Positions 7,317 to 16,202 of a DNA stretch of 64,000 bases are shown one piece after another. Under the pieces are notes generated by a model. It did not search any database. It was not told where the DNA came from and saw nothing but the letters and a program-made list of their open reading frames with translations. Position numbers and translations under genes: made by a program. Positions within the stretch are counted from its first letter, which is position 1. Each line of letters opens with the position of its first letter. The stretch is from Mycolicibacterium poriferae (GTDB taxonomy: Bacteria; Actinomycetota; Actinomycetes; Mycobacteriales; Mycobacteriaceae): the NCBI RefSeq assembly GCF_010728325.1, contig NZ_AP022570.1, positions 1,612,001 through 1,676,000 on the forward strand, in the 5' to 3' direction.

Positions 7317-10184
7317 ATGGCGACCGACGGTCGTAGTCGGCGGCGTATTCATCTGGACGGAGCGCTCGCCGCCGCCGTTCGCCGCGATCCGCCACCGGTG
7401 GCGCCCCTGTCCACCTCGCAGCAGTCCGGGTATCGGCCACCGCAGCCGGCGCCCGCCGCTTCTGCCGCCGACAGCGCCACCGCCGCAACCCTCGAATCGG
7501 AACTGCGGACCAGGGTGGCTGGCCTGCGCGCCGAGTCCGAGCGGATAGCGGCCGGCATCGCGCGCTACAGCGGTGAGGACTCCCGTCGCCTCGACGCCGA
7601 GATCGTCTCGCAGCAACGCGACGTGCTGGAACGCCGGGATCAGGCCCGGATCGCGGCGGATGAACAGCGCCGCAGAGACGACGAGGCAGCTGCGGGCACC
7701 GTCGCCGACGCGGTCACGGCGATTGCGCCGGGCGCAGCCAGTCTGCCCTGGTCGCAACCCTGGCCACCTGCGCAACTACGTCCGGCCAGATATGTACGGT
7801 TCGGCGACACAGCGCTCGGCCCGGCGCTCGCGCCGTTCCTGGAAGACCGCGGCTGGGCGATCTACGGTGACGAGCCGCAGGCCGTCGACCTGATACGCCA
7901 GACGGTTCTGCGCGTCACCGCGCAGCTGCCGCTGCGGTTTCTCCGTGTGCGTGTGTTCGATCCGCGCATCGAGGGCCCGCTTGGAGTGCTGACCGATCTG
8001 CGCGACGCCCACCCGCACAGCTACCCGCCGGCAGCGCACGATACGTCTGCCCTGAGCGCAGTGCTTTCCGAGGTCGGGGCGCTGGCATCGGCCGCCGCTG
8101 AGCAGATCAGCTCCCGGCACCTCGGCGGGCTGGGGGAACTGTGGGGCGACGAGGGGCGGCCGGTGCATCCGTACACCGTGCTGGCGGTGTTCTCCTATCC
8201 GCTCGGAATCGACGAGGCATCCCAGGCCGCGCTGGTCCGGCTGGCGCAGTCCGGATCGCCGCGGGGGGTCTCCCTGCTGGTGCAGGTCGACGAATCCGTC
8301 ACGGCGCCGCGTGATGTCCGACCTCGTGAGCTGCTCGATCTGCTGACTCCGTTCACCGCTGGAGGTGGACGCTGGAAGACGCCGTTGCTGCCTGCCGAGG
8401 TCGAGATCCGGGCGGATCCGCCGCCGTCGCGGGAACAGGTCAAGGCCGTCCTCGCGCGCGCCGCCAACGAAGTCAGCTCCGACACCGGCCCAACCATCGC
8501 GCTCGGCGATCTGCTCGCGGGCTACGCCGCAGACCCGTGGCGCGACACCGTCGACGACGGGATCGAGGCCGTCATCGGGTTGCGGGGGCGCGAACCGGTC
8601 CGGCTCGCGCTGCGTTCGGAGAACCCGCCGCACCCGAACCTGCTCATCGGCGGTGCTGTCGGCCAGGGCAAATCGAACCTACTGTTGACCATCATCTATT
8701 CACTGGCGGCCAGATACAGTCCCGACCAGCTTGAGATGCTGCTGCTGGACTTCAAACAGGGACTGGAGTTCAAGCGCTTCGACAAGGACACTAACGGCCG
8801 TAACTGGCTGCCGCACGCACGAGTCCTGAGTCTGGAGAGCAGCAAGCCCTTCGGACTGGCCGTGCTGGAGTTCGTACAGCAGGAGATGGAACGCCGCGCA
8901 CAACTCTTCAACGCCGCACGCTGCAACGGTTTTCGCGAATATCGGCAACAGACCGGTCAGCCGATGACCAGGATGCTGTTGATCATCGACGAGTTCCAGG
9001 TGCTGTTCGACGGCAACGACGACCTGACCACCAGCGCGGTCCTGCTGTTCGAACAGCTGGCCCGACAGGGCCGGGCCTTCGGCGTCCACATCCTGCTGTC
9101 CTCGCAGACCCTGTCTGGAATCTCCGGACTGCAGGTCAAGGGCGACTCGATCTTCGCCCAGTTCCCGCTGCGTGTCTCATTGAAGAACACCGCCGAGGAG
9201 TCGCAGGCGATCCTGTCCCGGGGCAACACCGCGGCCGCCGAACTCGTGTATCGAGGCGAAGTGGTGGTCAACCGCAACTACGGAATGGCCTCCGCGAACG
9301 AGGTGGCCGTCGCCGGCTATGCCGACCCCCGGTGGATCAGTACCCTGCAGGAACAGTTGTGGGACAGGTACTCTCACGGCGCCGAGCCGTGGGTTTTCCT
9401 CGGTCGCGGCTACGCGCAGTGGCCCGGCCTGTTGCCCGACGCCGATGTGCCGACGGCCCGGATCGGTCGCCCGATCGCCGTCACCGACCGGCTAATCGAG
9501 ATCCCGTTCCACAATGACATCGACCAGGCGGTCGCACTGGTCGGTACCGGGGACGCGGAAGTCGCCGCGGTGCTGGGGGCCGCGGTCGTCACCGCAACGG
9601 CCGATTGGCAGCCCGGTGCCCGCGTCGTCGTACTCGACGGACGTCCGGAGCCAGGGGGCGACGGCACGGATCCTCTGCTCGGTGACGCCCTCGACCGTGT
9701 TCGCGCTCGCGGAGTCGACGTTCAGGTGGTGCGGGGCAGCGCGGTGCCGCCTCATCTCACGGGCGAACTCGCCGGCCAGCTTCGCACCAACACCGCGCCC
9801 ACTCTGGTTCTCGCAGTCCAGCTGCAGCGCGTCGCCGAGATGGACGATGAAGTGCCGGCCGACCCGGACTCCGATGATCTCTACGGACCCCGCATCTCGG
9901 GGTCTTCGGTGCTGCGCGATCTGACCATCCAGGGCAGCGCGCGGGGTATGCACCTCATCGGTTGGTGGCCGAATCTGCGAGCGCTCAAGGCGCACCTGTC
10001 ATTCGAACACGGTGTGACGCGCTACGTGTTTCTCAAGGTCGGACTCGACGATCTGCGCGAAGTCGTCGGACCGCAGGCGCAGCCGGCGGAAGGTTCGCCA
10101 CGTGCGCTGCTGTTCGATCGTGGGTCCGATGAGGGCGTGCAGGTGGTCGTACCGTTCGATCCGCAGGGTGCGGGGGTGTCATGA
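7317..10184 (+). CDS. FtsK/SpoIIIE-type (EccC-like) ATPase with N-terminal coiled coil
   Basis: This 955-residue protein has a disordered Ala/Pro start and a charged coiled coil at about residues 60-130. A middle domain of unknown type follows to about 400, then one FtsK/HerA-like ATPase domain. Walker A is GGAVGQGKSN (K452) and Walker B is LLIIDEF (D558, E559). The later SSQTLSG and QFPLRVSLKNTAEES segments match the FtsK/EccC sensor regions. A further alpha/beta domain fills about 720-950. No membrane segment is seen, and there is one ATPase domain rather than the three of EccC. It is the first gene of the operon and is coupled by ATGA to the tail-anchored protein downstream. It probably pumps or remodels a polymer, protein or DNA; the substrate is unknown. 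Confidence 0.85.
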   Translation: MATDGRSRRRIHLDGALAAAVRRDPPPVAPLSTSQQSGYRPPQPAPAASAADSATAATLESELRTRVAGLRAESERIAAGIARYSGEDSRRLDAEIVSQQRDVLERRDQARIAADEQRRRDDEAAAGTVADAVTAIAPGAASLPWSQPWPPAQLRPARYVRFGDTALGPALAPFLEDRGWAIYGDEPQAVDLIRQTVLRVTAQLPLRFLRVRVFDPRIEGPLGVLTDLRDAHPHSYPPAAHDTSALSAVLSEVGALASAAAEQISSRHLGGLGELWGDEGRPVHPYTVLAVFSYPLGIDEASQAALVRLAQSGSPRGVSLLVQVDESVTAPRDVRPRELLDLLTPFTAGGGRWKTPLLPAEVEIRADPPPSREQVKAVLARAANEVSSDTGPTIALGDLLAGYAADPWRDTVDDGIEAVIGLRGREPVRLALRSENPPHPNLLIGGAVGQGKSNLLLTIIYSLAARYSPDQLEMLLLDFKQGLEFKRFDKDTNGRNWLPHARVLSLESSKPFGLAVLEFVQQEMERRAQLFNAARCNGFREYRQQTGQPMTRMLLIIDEFQVLFDGNDDLTTSAVLLFEQLARQGRAFGVHILLSSQTLSGISGLQVKGDSIFAQFPLRVSLKNTAEESQAILSRGNTAAAELVYRGEVVVNRNYGMASANEVAVAGYADPRWISTLQEQLWDRYSHGAEPWVFLGRGYAQWPGLLPDADVPTARIGRPIAVTDRLIEIPFHNDIDQAVALVGTGDAEVAAVLGAAVVTATADWQPGARVVVLDGRPEPGGDGTDPLLGDALDRVRARGVDVQVVRGSAVPPHLTGELAGQLRTNTAPTLVLAVQLQRVAEMDDEVPADPDSDDLYGPRISGSSVLRDLTIQGSARGMHLIGWWPNLRALKAHLSFEHGVTRYVFLKVGLDDLREVVGPQAQPAEGSPRALLFDRGSDEGVQVVVPFDPQGAGVS

Positions 10185-10714
10185 CAACGACCGAAGAGTA
10201 CGCGGCATACGTGGCGGTGCTGCAGTCGGCAACCGATCTACCGAAGGTCTATGCGGCACAGATCGAATCGATTGAGCGTCGGGCTGCTGACGATACCGAG
10301 GCGCTCAATCGCCGCCGGAATGAAGGAGCGCAACACTGGACTCAGTTCCGCGATACCAGCTCGCGGCTGGCCCGCCGGATCAACGATCTTGCGAGCAAGG
10401 TTGGAGCGCCTGCTGCGAGTTCTACTACTTCCGAACCGATTGTGGTAGCAGCGATTCCGGCAGCTCTGGAATCGCTGAGGGCAGACCTGGAGCGGGCTGA
10501 ACAATCATGGCAGTGGCTGGTGCGGCACCGCGAGCGTGAGCGTGCGGTGGTGGCAATGCCGCCGCCTGCGTATATAGCGCCGACCCCACCTCCACCACCG
10601 GCCCCCGAGCCGCCAGCTCCTTCTAAGGCGAAGGTGAATCCGGTGGTGCTCATCGGGGTGGCAGGTGTCGTCATCGTCATTCTCGTCATCGTGATCATCG
10701 TGATGGCGGTGTAG
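10181..10714 (+). CDS. Coiled-coil protein with a C-terminal membrane anchor
   Basis: This 177-residue protein has an N-terminal charged helical region rich in coiled-coil heptads (about 1-130, with IESIERRAADDTEALNRR), a Pro-rich linker (PPPAYIAPTPPPPPAPEPP) and one C-terminal hydrophobic segment, VVLIGVAGVVIVILVIVIIV, at about residues 154-176. The topology is tail-anchored, with the bulk in the cytoplasm. The ATG overlaps the stop of the ATPase gene. It could tether the soluble FtsK-like ATPase to the membrane. No known family is recognised. Confidence 0.75.
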   Translation: MTTTEEYAAYVAVLQSATDLPKVYAAQIESIERRAADDTEALNRRRNEGAQHWTQFRDTSSRLARRINDLASKVGAPAASSTTSEPIVVAAIPAALESLRADLERAEQSWQWLVRHRERERAVVAMPPPAYIAPTPPPPPAPEPPAPSKAKVNPVVLIGVAGVVIVILVIVIIVMAV

Positions 10715-10723
10715 GAGGCAGCC

Positions 10724-11206
10724 ATGAGTTTTCGCAATCGCATCCAGCAGCAGAAGCCGGCGCGGCAGGTGCTCAACCGGGCCGACACCTCCGCGATGCT
10801 GCGGGGCCGATCGAGTGTCGTCTCTGGGTTGGACAATTTTGCATTGGCAAACCGGCTCAAGCCGCGACGCGATGAGCTGTTGCAAGCGTTGACCCAGATC
10901 GATACGTCGGTGGACCAGGTGGCCCAGGCGCAGATCATGCAGTGGATCCGCGAAGAGTACGAGGCGCGGCAGGGCGGTCAGGTGATCGGCATGTTCGCCA
11001 AGTGTTACCTCGGCCCGCCTTTTGTCGACCACAAGCTCGACCTGTTCGGGTCGATCCTGCAGCACTTCTCACCCTCGGAGGATCCGGGATATCCGTATTC
11101 GCAGGCGCGCGGACTGGTTCGCAGCGGATCGTATGCGTTCATCGAGATCTATTCGGACGGAAAGATTGTGCCGATCCTGCCGGACGGCACAGCAGTGTCA
11201 ATGTGA
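10724..11206 (+). CDS. Island protein of unknown function (160 aa)
   Basis: This 160-residue soluble protein is preceded by an excellent AGGAGG ribosome site. The N-terminal half is basic and helical, and the C-terminal half is mixed alpha/beta (CYLGPPFVDHKLDLFGSILQ, then GSYAFIEIYSDGKIVPILPD). I see no signal peptide, membrane segment or catalytic motif. It is the third gene of the operon and probably a component or adaptor of the same machine. Confidence 0.7.
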   Translation: MSFRNRIQQQKPARQVLNRADTSAMLRGRSSVVSGLDNFALANRLKPRRDELLQALTQIDTSVDQVAQAQIMQWIREEYEARQGGQVIGMFAKCYLGPPFVDHKLDLFGSILQHFSPSEDPGYPYSQARGLVRSGSYAFIEIYSDGKIVPILPDGTAVSM

Positions 11207-11214
11207 GAAAGGCA

Positions 11215-11253
11215 TGAGTATGAATCGCGAACACGGTGAGATGGCGAGATGAG
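11215..11253 (+). CDS. Possible 12-codon coupling peptide
   Basis: The frame ATGAGTATGAATCGC to TGA encodes MSMNREHGEMAR after a GAGAAAGG site. Its stop overlaps the ATG of the next gene as ATGA. The downstream gene has only a weak ribosome site of its own, so translation of this mini-frame may deliver ribosomes to it. No homologue is known to me. Confidence 0.3.
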
Positions 11254-13015
11254 CGTTGATCCCAGCTCGCTGAACAACAAACTCAATGACATTCACAGAT
11301 CGATCAGCAGACAGATCGACGGCATTGACTCGAAGGTGGACGTCGTACGCAGCGAGGTCGGCCGGGTCTCGGGTGATCTGCAGACGACTCGTGCTGAGCT
11401 GCTCGCCCTTCGCGACGAATTCCAGTCGTTCGTCCAGCAGGCTGAACGCGTCGCCAACGTGCAGCGGTCCGAAACGGTCATCGGCAACCTCGAAGCTCAA
11501 CTCGACCGCGACTACGGCCATTACAACGATGTCCGACGCACGACAATTGGCACCCTGCAGGCCTTCGACATCGGCAACGTCACCAACAAGACGGTGCAGC
11601 AAGTGTCCGAGGAGTTGATGATCCAGACTCCGCGATATTGGCTGGCTCCAGCCCTCGTCGGCTTGGCAGCATGGTCACGAGACAACGAGGAACTGGCCAA
11701 CCGGTCCATCGAGGCTGCCTTCAGCCGAGACCCGAGAAAGACGAGCCTGTTTTTTGCGCTGGTGCTGCGCAGGCAGGCGCGCATGGATGCCGCAACCCGA
11801 TGGCTGCGCCACTATATCCAGGCGCTGGATCCGAGGGCGCTGACCCGCGAGTTCGTCGTTATTCTGGAGGCTGCCTCGCAGGAGGCGTTTGGTCCTTACG
11901 GACGCCAACTCATCGGGCAGCAACTGGGTAAGTGGAACGTGCTACTGCGTGACGATCGTTCGGTGGTCGAGTCTCAGATCAGTGCGTGGACCGGGGATCT
12001 CGACATCCACCGGGCCGCCGTCAACGAGTCGCAATGGCCCCACCTGGCGCGCGTCAGCCCGCAGTGGCCGCAGTTCAAGGACACCCTGGAACGGGCATCG
12101 GCGCACGGATTCACCGCCGAGAAGTACCTCGCGATCCGGGAGGAACCGACCCCCCTTGCCAGCTCCGTACAGGATCAACTCGACGACATCCTCGAGAACC
12201 TGGTCACCGAATACGACGAAGAAGAACTGCCGCTCAAGCGTCAGGTCGTCTTCCATCAGGCGGTCATCGACAACAATGGCGACATGGACCGCGCGCATGC
12301 GGCAGCCGACGAGATCAATGTCGCATTGGAGACGACGCTTGACGCAGTCTCGCTGCAGACACAGACCGCGATCCGCAGGGAGTTGTATGGGGTCTCGGTG
12401 TCGGCGCAGAAGGTGGCCATCGGTGGCAGCCGAGAGGACTTCCTCGCGGCGGTGCACCGATTCTCCGCCGACTACCGATCGCGGTATCTGGACACTGTCG
12501 ACATCGTCCTACCGGAGAACCATTCCGAGTATGCGCTGACGCTCGGATTCAAGGGATGGCAGACGAACACCGCGGTGCCACAGCAGCAGGCCGAGGCGTC
12601 TCTGGCCACTACATGGAACCAGACCGTTGAGGACTATCTGGAGAGTGTGCGATTCAAGGACCACAACTATTACATCGCTGGTGGTATCGGCCTCGTTGGC
12701 CTGGTATTCATGATCCTGTGCATCACGGGCGGTGCCGTCGGCTTTGGCTTGCTGGTGTTCGTTGCGGCTGTTGGTGGTGCGGCATTCTGGTTGTGGCGCA
12801 AGAAGACCGACTGTGATGCCAAGTACCGCAAAGCTCAGGACATCGCCCAGGCCGCACTCGAGTTCTCCATAGACATCTATCGAGCCACCGTGGCAGAGTT
12901 CGTCGACGCGAAGATCGCTTTCGGTGAGGAGGACGCGAAGGAGTCCGATCTGCTCCTTCTCATCGATACCTGGCCAACCTTTGTCCAACAACACAAGGAG
13001 GAGCAGGTGTCATGA
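11249..13015 (+). CDS. Large coiled-coil protein with C-terminal membrane hairpin
   Basis: This 588-residue protein opens with a heptad-rich coiled coil (about 1-90, with IDGIDSKVDVVRSEVGRVS). A long helical region with TPR-like spacing runs from about 120-330. Two adjacent hydrophobic spans at about 472-519 (IAGGIGLVGLVFMILCITGG and FGLLVFVAAVGGAAFWLW) form a hairpin that ends in a WRKK stop-transfer patch. A further cytoplasmic helix follows. It would present most of its mass to the cytoplasm as a membrane scaffold. It is coupled to the next gene by ATGA. No described family is recognised. Confidence 0.75.
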   Translation: MSVDPSSLNNKLNDIHRSISRQIDGIDSKVDVVRSEVGRVSGDLQTTRAELLALRDEFQSFVQQAERVANVQRSETVIGNLEAQLDRDYGHYNDVRRTTIGTLQAFDIGNVTNKTVQQVSEELMIQTPRYWLAPALVGLAAWSRDNEELANRSIEAAFSRDPRKTSLFFALVLRRQARMDAATRWLRHYIQALDPRALTREFVVILEAASQEAFGPYGRQLIGQQLGKWNVLLRDDRSVVESQISAWTGDLDIHRAAVNESQWPHLARVSPQWPQFKDTLERASAHGFTAEKYLAIREEPTPLASSVQDQLDDILENLVTEYDEEELPLKRQVVFHQAVIDNNGDMDRAHAAADEINVALETTLDAVSLQTQTAIRRELYGVSVSAQKVAIGGSREDFLAAVHRFSADYRSRYLDTVDIVLPENHSEYALTLGFKGWQTNTAVPQQQAEASLATTWNQTVEDYLESVRFKDHNYYIAGGIGLVGLVFMILCITGGAVGFGLLVFVAAVGGAAFWLWRKKTDCDAKYRKAQDIAQAALEFSIDIYRATVAEFVDAKIAFGEEDAKESDLLLLIDTWPTFVQQHKEEQVS

Positions 13016-13365
13016 CCGGTCCGTCGTCGAATCCACCCCGCATCTCCCGCGCCCCGGAAGCTACGACGCAACGATTCCCGGCTGCTGGCGCTGCGACCGA
13101 GCAGTTCGCGGTTCCGTATCCGGAGCAGGTTGGTCCCATCGAGCAGGCGCCGCCACCGATCGTGATCCGTCGGGCACGGGCCAGCGTTTTCGTGCCGCCG
13201 AAGCCACAGGATCAAGGCCAGGTCATCTCTCGCGATGTGGGCCGGAAGACTGCCCAACCAAAAATCCCGCGCAACCGCAAGATCGCGGGCAACTTGCCTG
13301 AGTGGGATCCACTGCCGCCGGGCGAAATTCATGTAATTCACCGCGGTCGTCACAGCGGTCAGTGA
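13012..13365 (+). CDS. Proline-rich, probably disordered island protein (117 aa)
   Basis: This 117-residue protein is rich in Pro, Arg and Gln and has low predicted structure throughout (PEQVGPIEQAPPPIVIRR; KPQDQGQVISRDVGRK). It overlaps the genes on both sides (ATGA upstream, TGATG downstream), which strongly supports its being translated. A linker or adaptor role is plausible but unproven. Confidence 0.65.
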   Translation: MTGPSSNPPRISRAPEATTQRFPAAGAATEQFAVPYPEQVGPIEQAPPPIVIRRARASVFVPPKPQDQGQVISRDVGRKTAQPKIPRNRKIAGNLPEWDPLPPGEIHVIHRGRHSGQ

Positions 13366-13988
13366 TGACGCCGCATACCAGCGCCTACGAGCAGTGGGTG
13401 ATGGCGGTGCGGGCATGGCGTGAGGATCCGCGTCACGACATGTCTCATTTGCCGACGCTCGTCGTCGACTCGCTGCCCCCGGCCGCCTTTGAACGACTGC
13501 TCGTCCACATCAAAGATGCGCAGCAGCACGTGATGGACCGCTGGGTGGATACCTTCGCCCGGGACTGGGGTGCGGCCCGTGATGAACAGGGCAGAGTTCG
13601 GGCACTACTGGATACCCGCAGGGTCCTCGCGCGCAGACTGCAACTGGCCGCGCACCCCGGGCTTCCCGAAGTCGTCCGGACCGAACTGGGCAACGGTGTG
13701 GCCCGAGACACCCGGCAACTCCAGCAGGAACTCGAAGACGCGGTGACCAAACAGCAACGGGGTGCACGGTTCGACCGCGTGCAGATCGAACGGGCATTGA
13801 ACCTTCTGCGGACCAACCGGCTGACGGCCATCCTGGAGCCGGGATTCTCGCTGCAGGCACTCTTCGACGGACGGGTCGATGCGGCACCGCAACCAGCTGC
13901 CACATCGCCACTGCCCGTTCCCGAAGACCATGTTCCGGCGCCACCGGTGCGCCGTCATCGCGCAATTATCTTCGACAACCAGGCGTAG
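13365..13988 (+). CDS. Helical island protein of unknown function (207 aa)
   Basis: This 207-residue protein starts at the ATG overlapping the previous stop (TGATG at 13363-13367). The upstream extension of the frame is a shadow. It is largely helical, with a long amphipathic region (ARRLQLAAHPGLPEVVRTEL, then DTRQLQQELEDAVTKQQRG). The Pro-rich C-terminal tail ends in a basic patch (PPVRRHRAIIFDNQ). No membrane segment or catalytic motif is seen. Confidence 0.65.
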   Translation: MTPHTSAYEQWVMAVRAWREDPRHDMSHLPTLVVDSLPPAAFERLLVHIKDAQQHVMDRWVDTFARDWGAARDEQGRVRALLDTRRVLARRLQLAAHPGLPEVVRTELGNGVARDTRQLQQELEDAVTKQQRGARFDRVQIERALNLLRTNRLTAILEPGFSLQALFDGRVDAAPQPAATSPLPVPEDHVPAPPVRRHRAIIFDNQA

Positions 13989-13998
13989 GAAGGCGCAC

Positions 13999-15567
13999 AT
14001 GCCGAATCAGGCCGACACCGCCGACGAGTTGAGACGCTATCTCAACGCCCGCATTCCGTTGATCGTGCTAAGGACCTCCGAGGCACGCCGGGCGCAGGAG
14101 CTCATCCGGCAGGTCGCCGGTCAGCTCAAGGCGATGTCGTTTTACTGCCACACCCGCACCGGCGGTCTGGCCGAATTGCTCAGTCAGAAGGCGATAGTCG
14201 ACGACCGCTCGTTGCTCGGTGCATTCGACTACGCCGCCGCGACCTTCAGATCCCGCGACTACGTCAACTTCGTCTTCGTCGACGTGGAGGACATCGGGGA
14301 CGACAGTTCGACGTCGCGGCATCTCGCCGAATTGGCCGATCTCGCCGAGAATCGTTCGGGATCTATCATTCTCATCACCGCCGGTTCGGTGTCTACCGGG
14401 TTGATGAGGTTGGGCATGGCGGTTGAGCTCGATCTGCCCGACCTGGACGAGTTGTTCTATGTGGTCAGCGATCTGATCGACAACTATCGCGGGTCGATGC
14501 AGATCGACTGGAACCACGACGATGTCCGACAGGCATCCGAGGTGCTTGTCGGGCTCAGCGAATCGCAGGCCCTCAATGCGATCAGCACGCTGCTGGCCAA
14601 AGGCAAACTCATCCAGGACGACATCGTCGAGCTCTCGACGTTCAAGGACAGGATGTTCGGGGCGATCTCGGGTATCGAGCGGGTGCCGCTTCGGCCGGAG
14701 GACAGCCAGGTCGGCGGCCTGACACAGCTGCAGAGCTGGCTGCGCGAGCGCGGCGAGATGATCCGGATGGACCTGACCCACTCCCGGTTACGCCCCCCGC
14801 GCGGCGTCCTGCTGGTCGGTGTGCCGGGTTGCGGTAAATCTTTGTCCGCCAAGGTGGTTGCCGCCGAGTGGCGGTTCCCGCTGTACCGCTTGGACATGTC
14901 ATCTGTGCTCGGCATGTATGTCGGCCAGTCCGAAGGCAGGCTGCGTGAGGCGCTGGACATGGCCTCGCGCGTTGCGCCGTGTGTGCTGTGGATCGATGAG
15001 ATCGAGAAGGCGCTCGCCGGTGGCGTGGCCGGCGGGGATTCATCTGGTACGACACGGCGGATGATCGGTCACTTTCTGTACTGGTTGCAGGAGTCGCGGG
15101 CGAAGGTGTTCGTGGTCGCCACGGCCAACGACGTGAGTTCGTTGCCCCCGGAGTTGTTGCGCAAGGGCAGATTCGACGAGCTCTTCTTCGTCGACCTGCC
15201 CGACCCGGAGGACCGTGCCGAGATCATCCGGTTGTACTACCAGTCCTACCTGGAGACCGACGTGTCCCCGTATCTGCTTGAGGAGCTCGTCACGCTGTCC
15301 GACGGGTTCGCCGGCGCCGACATCGCGGCGGTGATCCATGAATTGGCCTCGTACAAGCTGCGGCAGCGACTGGGGTCGGCCCCGATCTCCGATGAGATGG
15401 TCAAAGACGGATTCCGCAACCTGATGCCGTTCAGCCGTACGAATCCCGAGGATGTCGCCGCCATCCGGGCCTGGGGTCTGGAACGTGCCGTCCCGGCAGG
15501 GCGGCCCCGGCAAGTCGACGACGGTGACGCCGGCCGCGGCGTGCGCCGCATCATGACACCGAACTGA
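13999..15567 (+). CDS. Ycf46-like AAA+ ATPase
   Basis: This 522-residue protein has an N-terminal domain (about 1-170) followed by a short helical region with LVGLSESQALNAIS, which precedes the ATPase in Ycf46-family proteins. The AAA+ core has Walker A GVPGCGKS (K280), Walker B CVLWIDEIEKA (D333, E334), sensor 1 in VVATANDVSSLP, and the arginine finger in LLRKGRFDELFF. The ADIAAVIHE helical lid follows. Ycf46 proteins occur in cyanobacteria and plastids and in scattered bacteria, where they may remodel proteins. The start at ATG 13999 follows GGAAGG; the longer frame is a shadow. In this operon it may play an EccA-like or chaperone role. Confidence 0.88.
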   Translation: MPNQADTADELRRYLNARIPLIVLRTSEARRAQELIRQVAGQLKAMSFYCHTRTGGLAELLSQKAIVDDRSLLGAFDYAAATFRSRDYVNFVFVDVEDIGDDSSTSRHLAELADLAENRSGSIILITAGSVSTGLMRLGMAVELDLPDLDELFYVVSDLIDNYRGSMQIDWNHDDVRQASEVLVGLSESQALNAISTLLAKGKLIQDDIVELSTFKDRMFGAISGIERVPLRPEDSQVGGLTQLQSWLRERGEMIRMDLTHSRLRPPRGVLLVGVPGCGKSLSAKVVAAEWRFPLYRLDMSSVLGMYVGQSEGRLREALDMASRVAPCVLWIDEIEKALAGGVAGGDSSGTTRRMIGHFLYWLQESRAKVFVVATANDVSSLPPELLRKGRFDELFFVDLPDPEDRAEIIRLYYQSYLETDVSPYLLEELVTLSDGFAGADIAAVIHELASYKLRQRLGSAPISDEMVKDGFRNLMPFSRTNPEDVAAIRAWGLERAVPAGRPRQVDDGDAGRGVRRIMTPN

Positions 15568-15596
15568 CAGACAGGCCGTCGATCAGGAGCAAACTC

Positions 15597-15857
15597 ATGT
15601 CAGAACTGCAGAAACTCAAGGGCACGCTGGAGACCATCGCCAGTTCGGCCAAACAGACCGGTGGCAGCCTGGGCCAGTTCAAGAGCAAGTTCAGCGCCCA
15701 TCAGGGGCAGGTGCGGGCAGCCATCGGCGGCAGCTCGCAACGCAAGGATCAGGAAGTCCTGCAGGCGCTCGACGCCGCGTCCAAACAGGTCACCGCCGCG
15801 GTGCAGGCGCTGGAACAAGCCGCCAGGGTCGCCGCCAACTACGGCAGGTCGTTGTGA
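15597..15857 (+). CDS. Small helical hairpin protein with IGG motif (WXG100-like size)
   Basis: This 86-residue all-helical protein has no Cys or Trp. Two amphipathic helices flank a central turn with V39-x3-IGGSSQRKD (IGG 43-45, D51). The next protein carries the same motif at the same place, so the two are paralogues. Size, tandem arrangement and hairpin shape resemble WXG100/ESX substrates, but WXG itself is absent. AGGAGC precedes the ATG, and the stop overlaps the next GTG. It may be a secreted or structural subunit of the island machine. Confidence 0.75.
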   Translation: MSELQKLKGTLETIASSAKQTGGSLGQFKSKFSAHQGQVRAAIGGSSQRKDQEVLQALDAASKQVTAAVQALEQAARVAANYGRSL

Positions 15858-16201
15858 CCCGATCGGGGGAACATGACGATCCGGTAGCGCTCGAACGCGC
15901 GGCACGGGAGTTCCATGCCATCGCGCGCAGTGCCCGCGCCCAGGCCGGCTACCTCGACAAGCACGCCGGCAAGGTCGAACCCGTCGCCCAGGGGGTCAGT
16001 TCGATCATCGGCGGCACGGCCAGCGGTACCGATAAGAGGATGATCGGCACTCTGACCCGGGCATTGCGTGACCTGCAGGATGCCTCGCGCCGCCTCAACG
16101 AATCAGCCCATGCCGCCGAACAACTGGCCCGCGAAGCGACCGCACGGGCGTTGTCGGCACGGGAGGCCCAGGCTGCTGCGCAGTCAGCCCGCAGGAGGTG
16201 A
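15854..16201 (+). CDS. Small helical hairpin protein, IGG-motif paralogue
   Basis: This 115-residue protein has a GTG start overlapping the previous stop (GTGA). It has two long helices around V48-SSIIGGTASGTD (IGG 52-54, D60), matching the IGG-[ST]-x4-D turn of the 86-residue neighbour. The C-terminal helix is Ala/Arg rich (AEQLAREATARALSAREAQ). A heterodimer with the upstream protein is a natural hypothesis by analogy with EsxA/EsxB. No signal peptide is present. Confidence 0.75.
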   Translation: MTRSGEHDDPVALERAAREFHAIARSARAQAGYLDKHAGKVEPVAQGVSSIIGGTASGTDKRMIGTLTRALRDLQDASRRLNESAHAAEQLAREATARALSAREAQAAAQSARRR

Positions 16202-16202
16202 A

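Noticed and set aside
15597..16201. Canonical WXG100 (EsxA/EsxB) genes
   Set aside because: Size and hairpin fit, but neither protein has a Trp-x-Gly motif or the C-terminal YxxxD/E signal. They are described as IGG-motif proteins instead.
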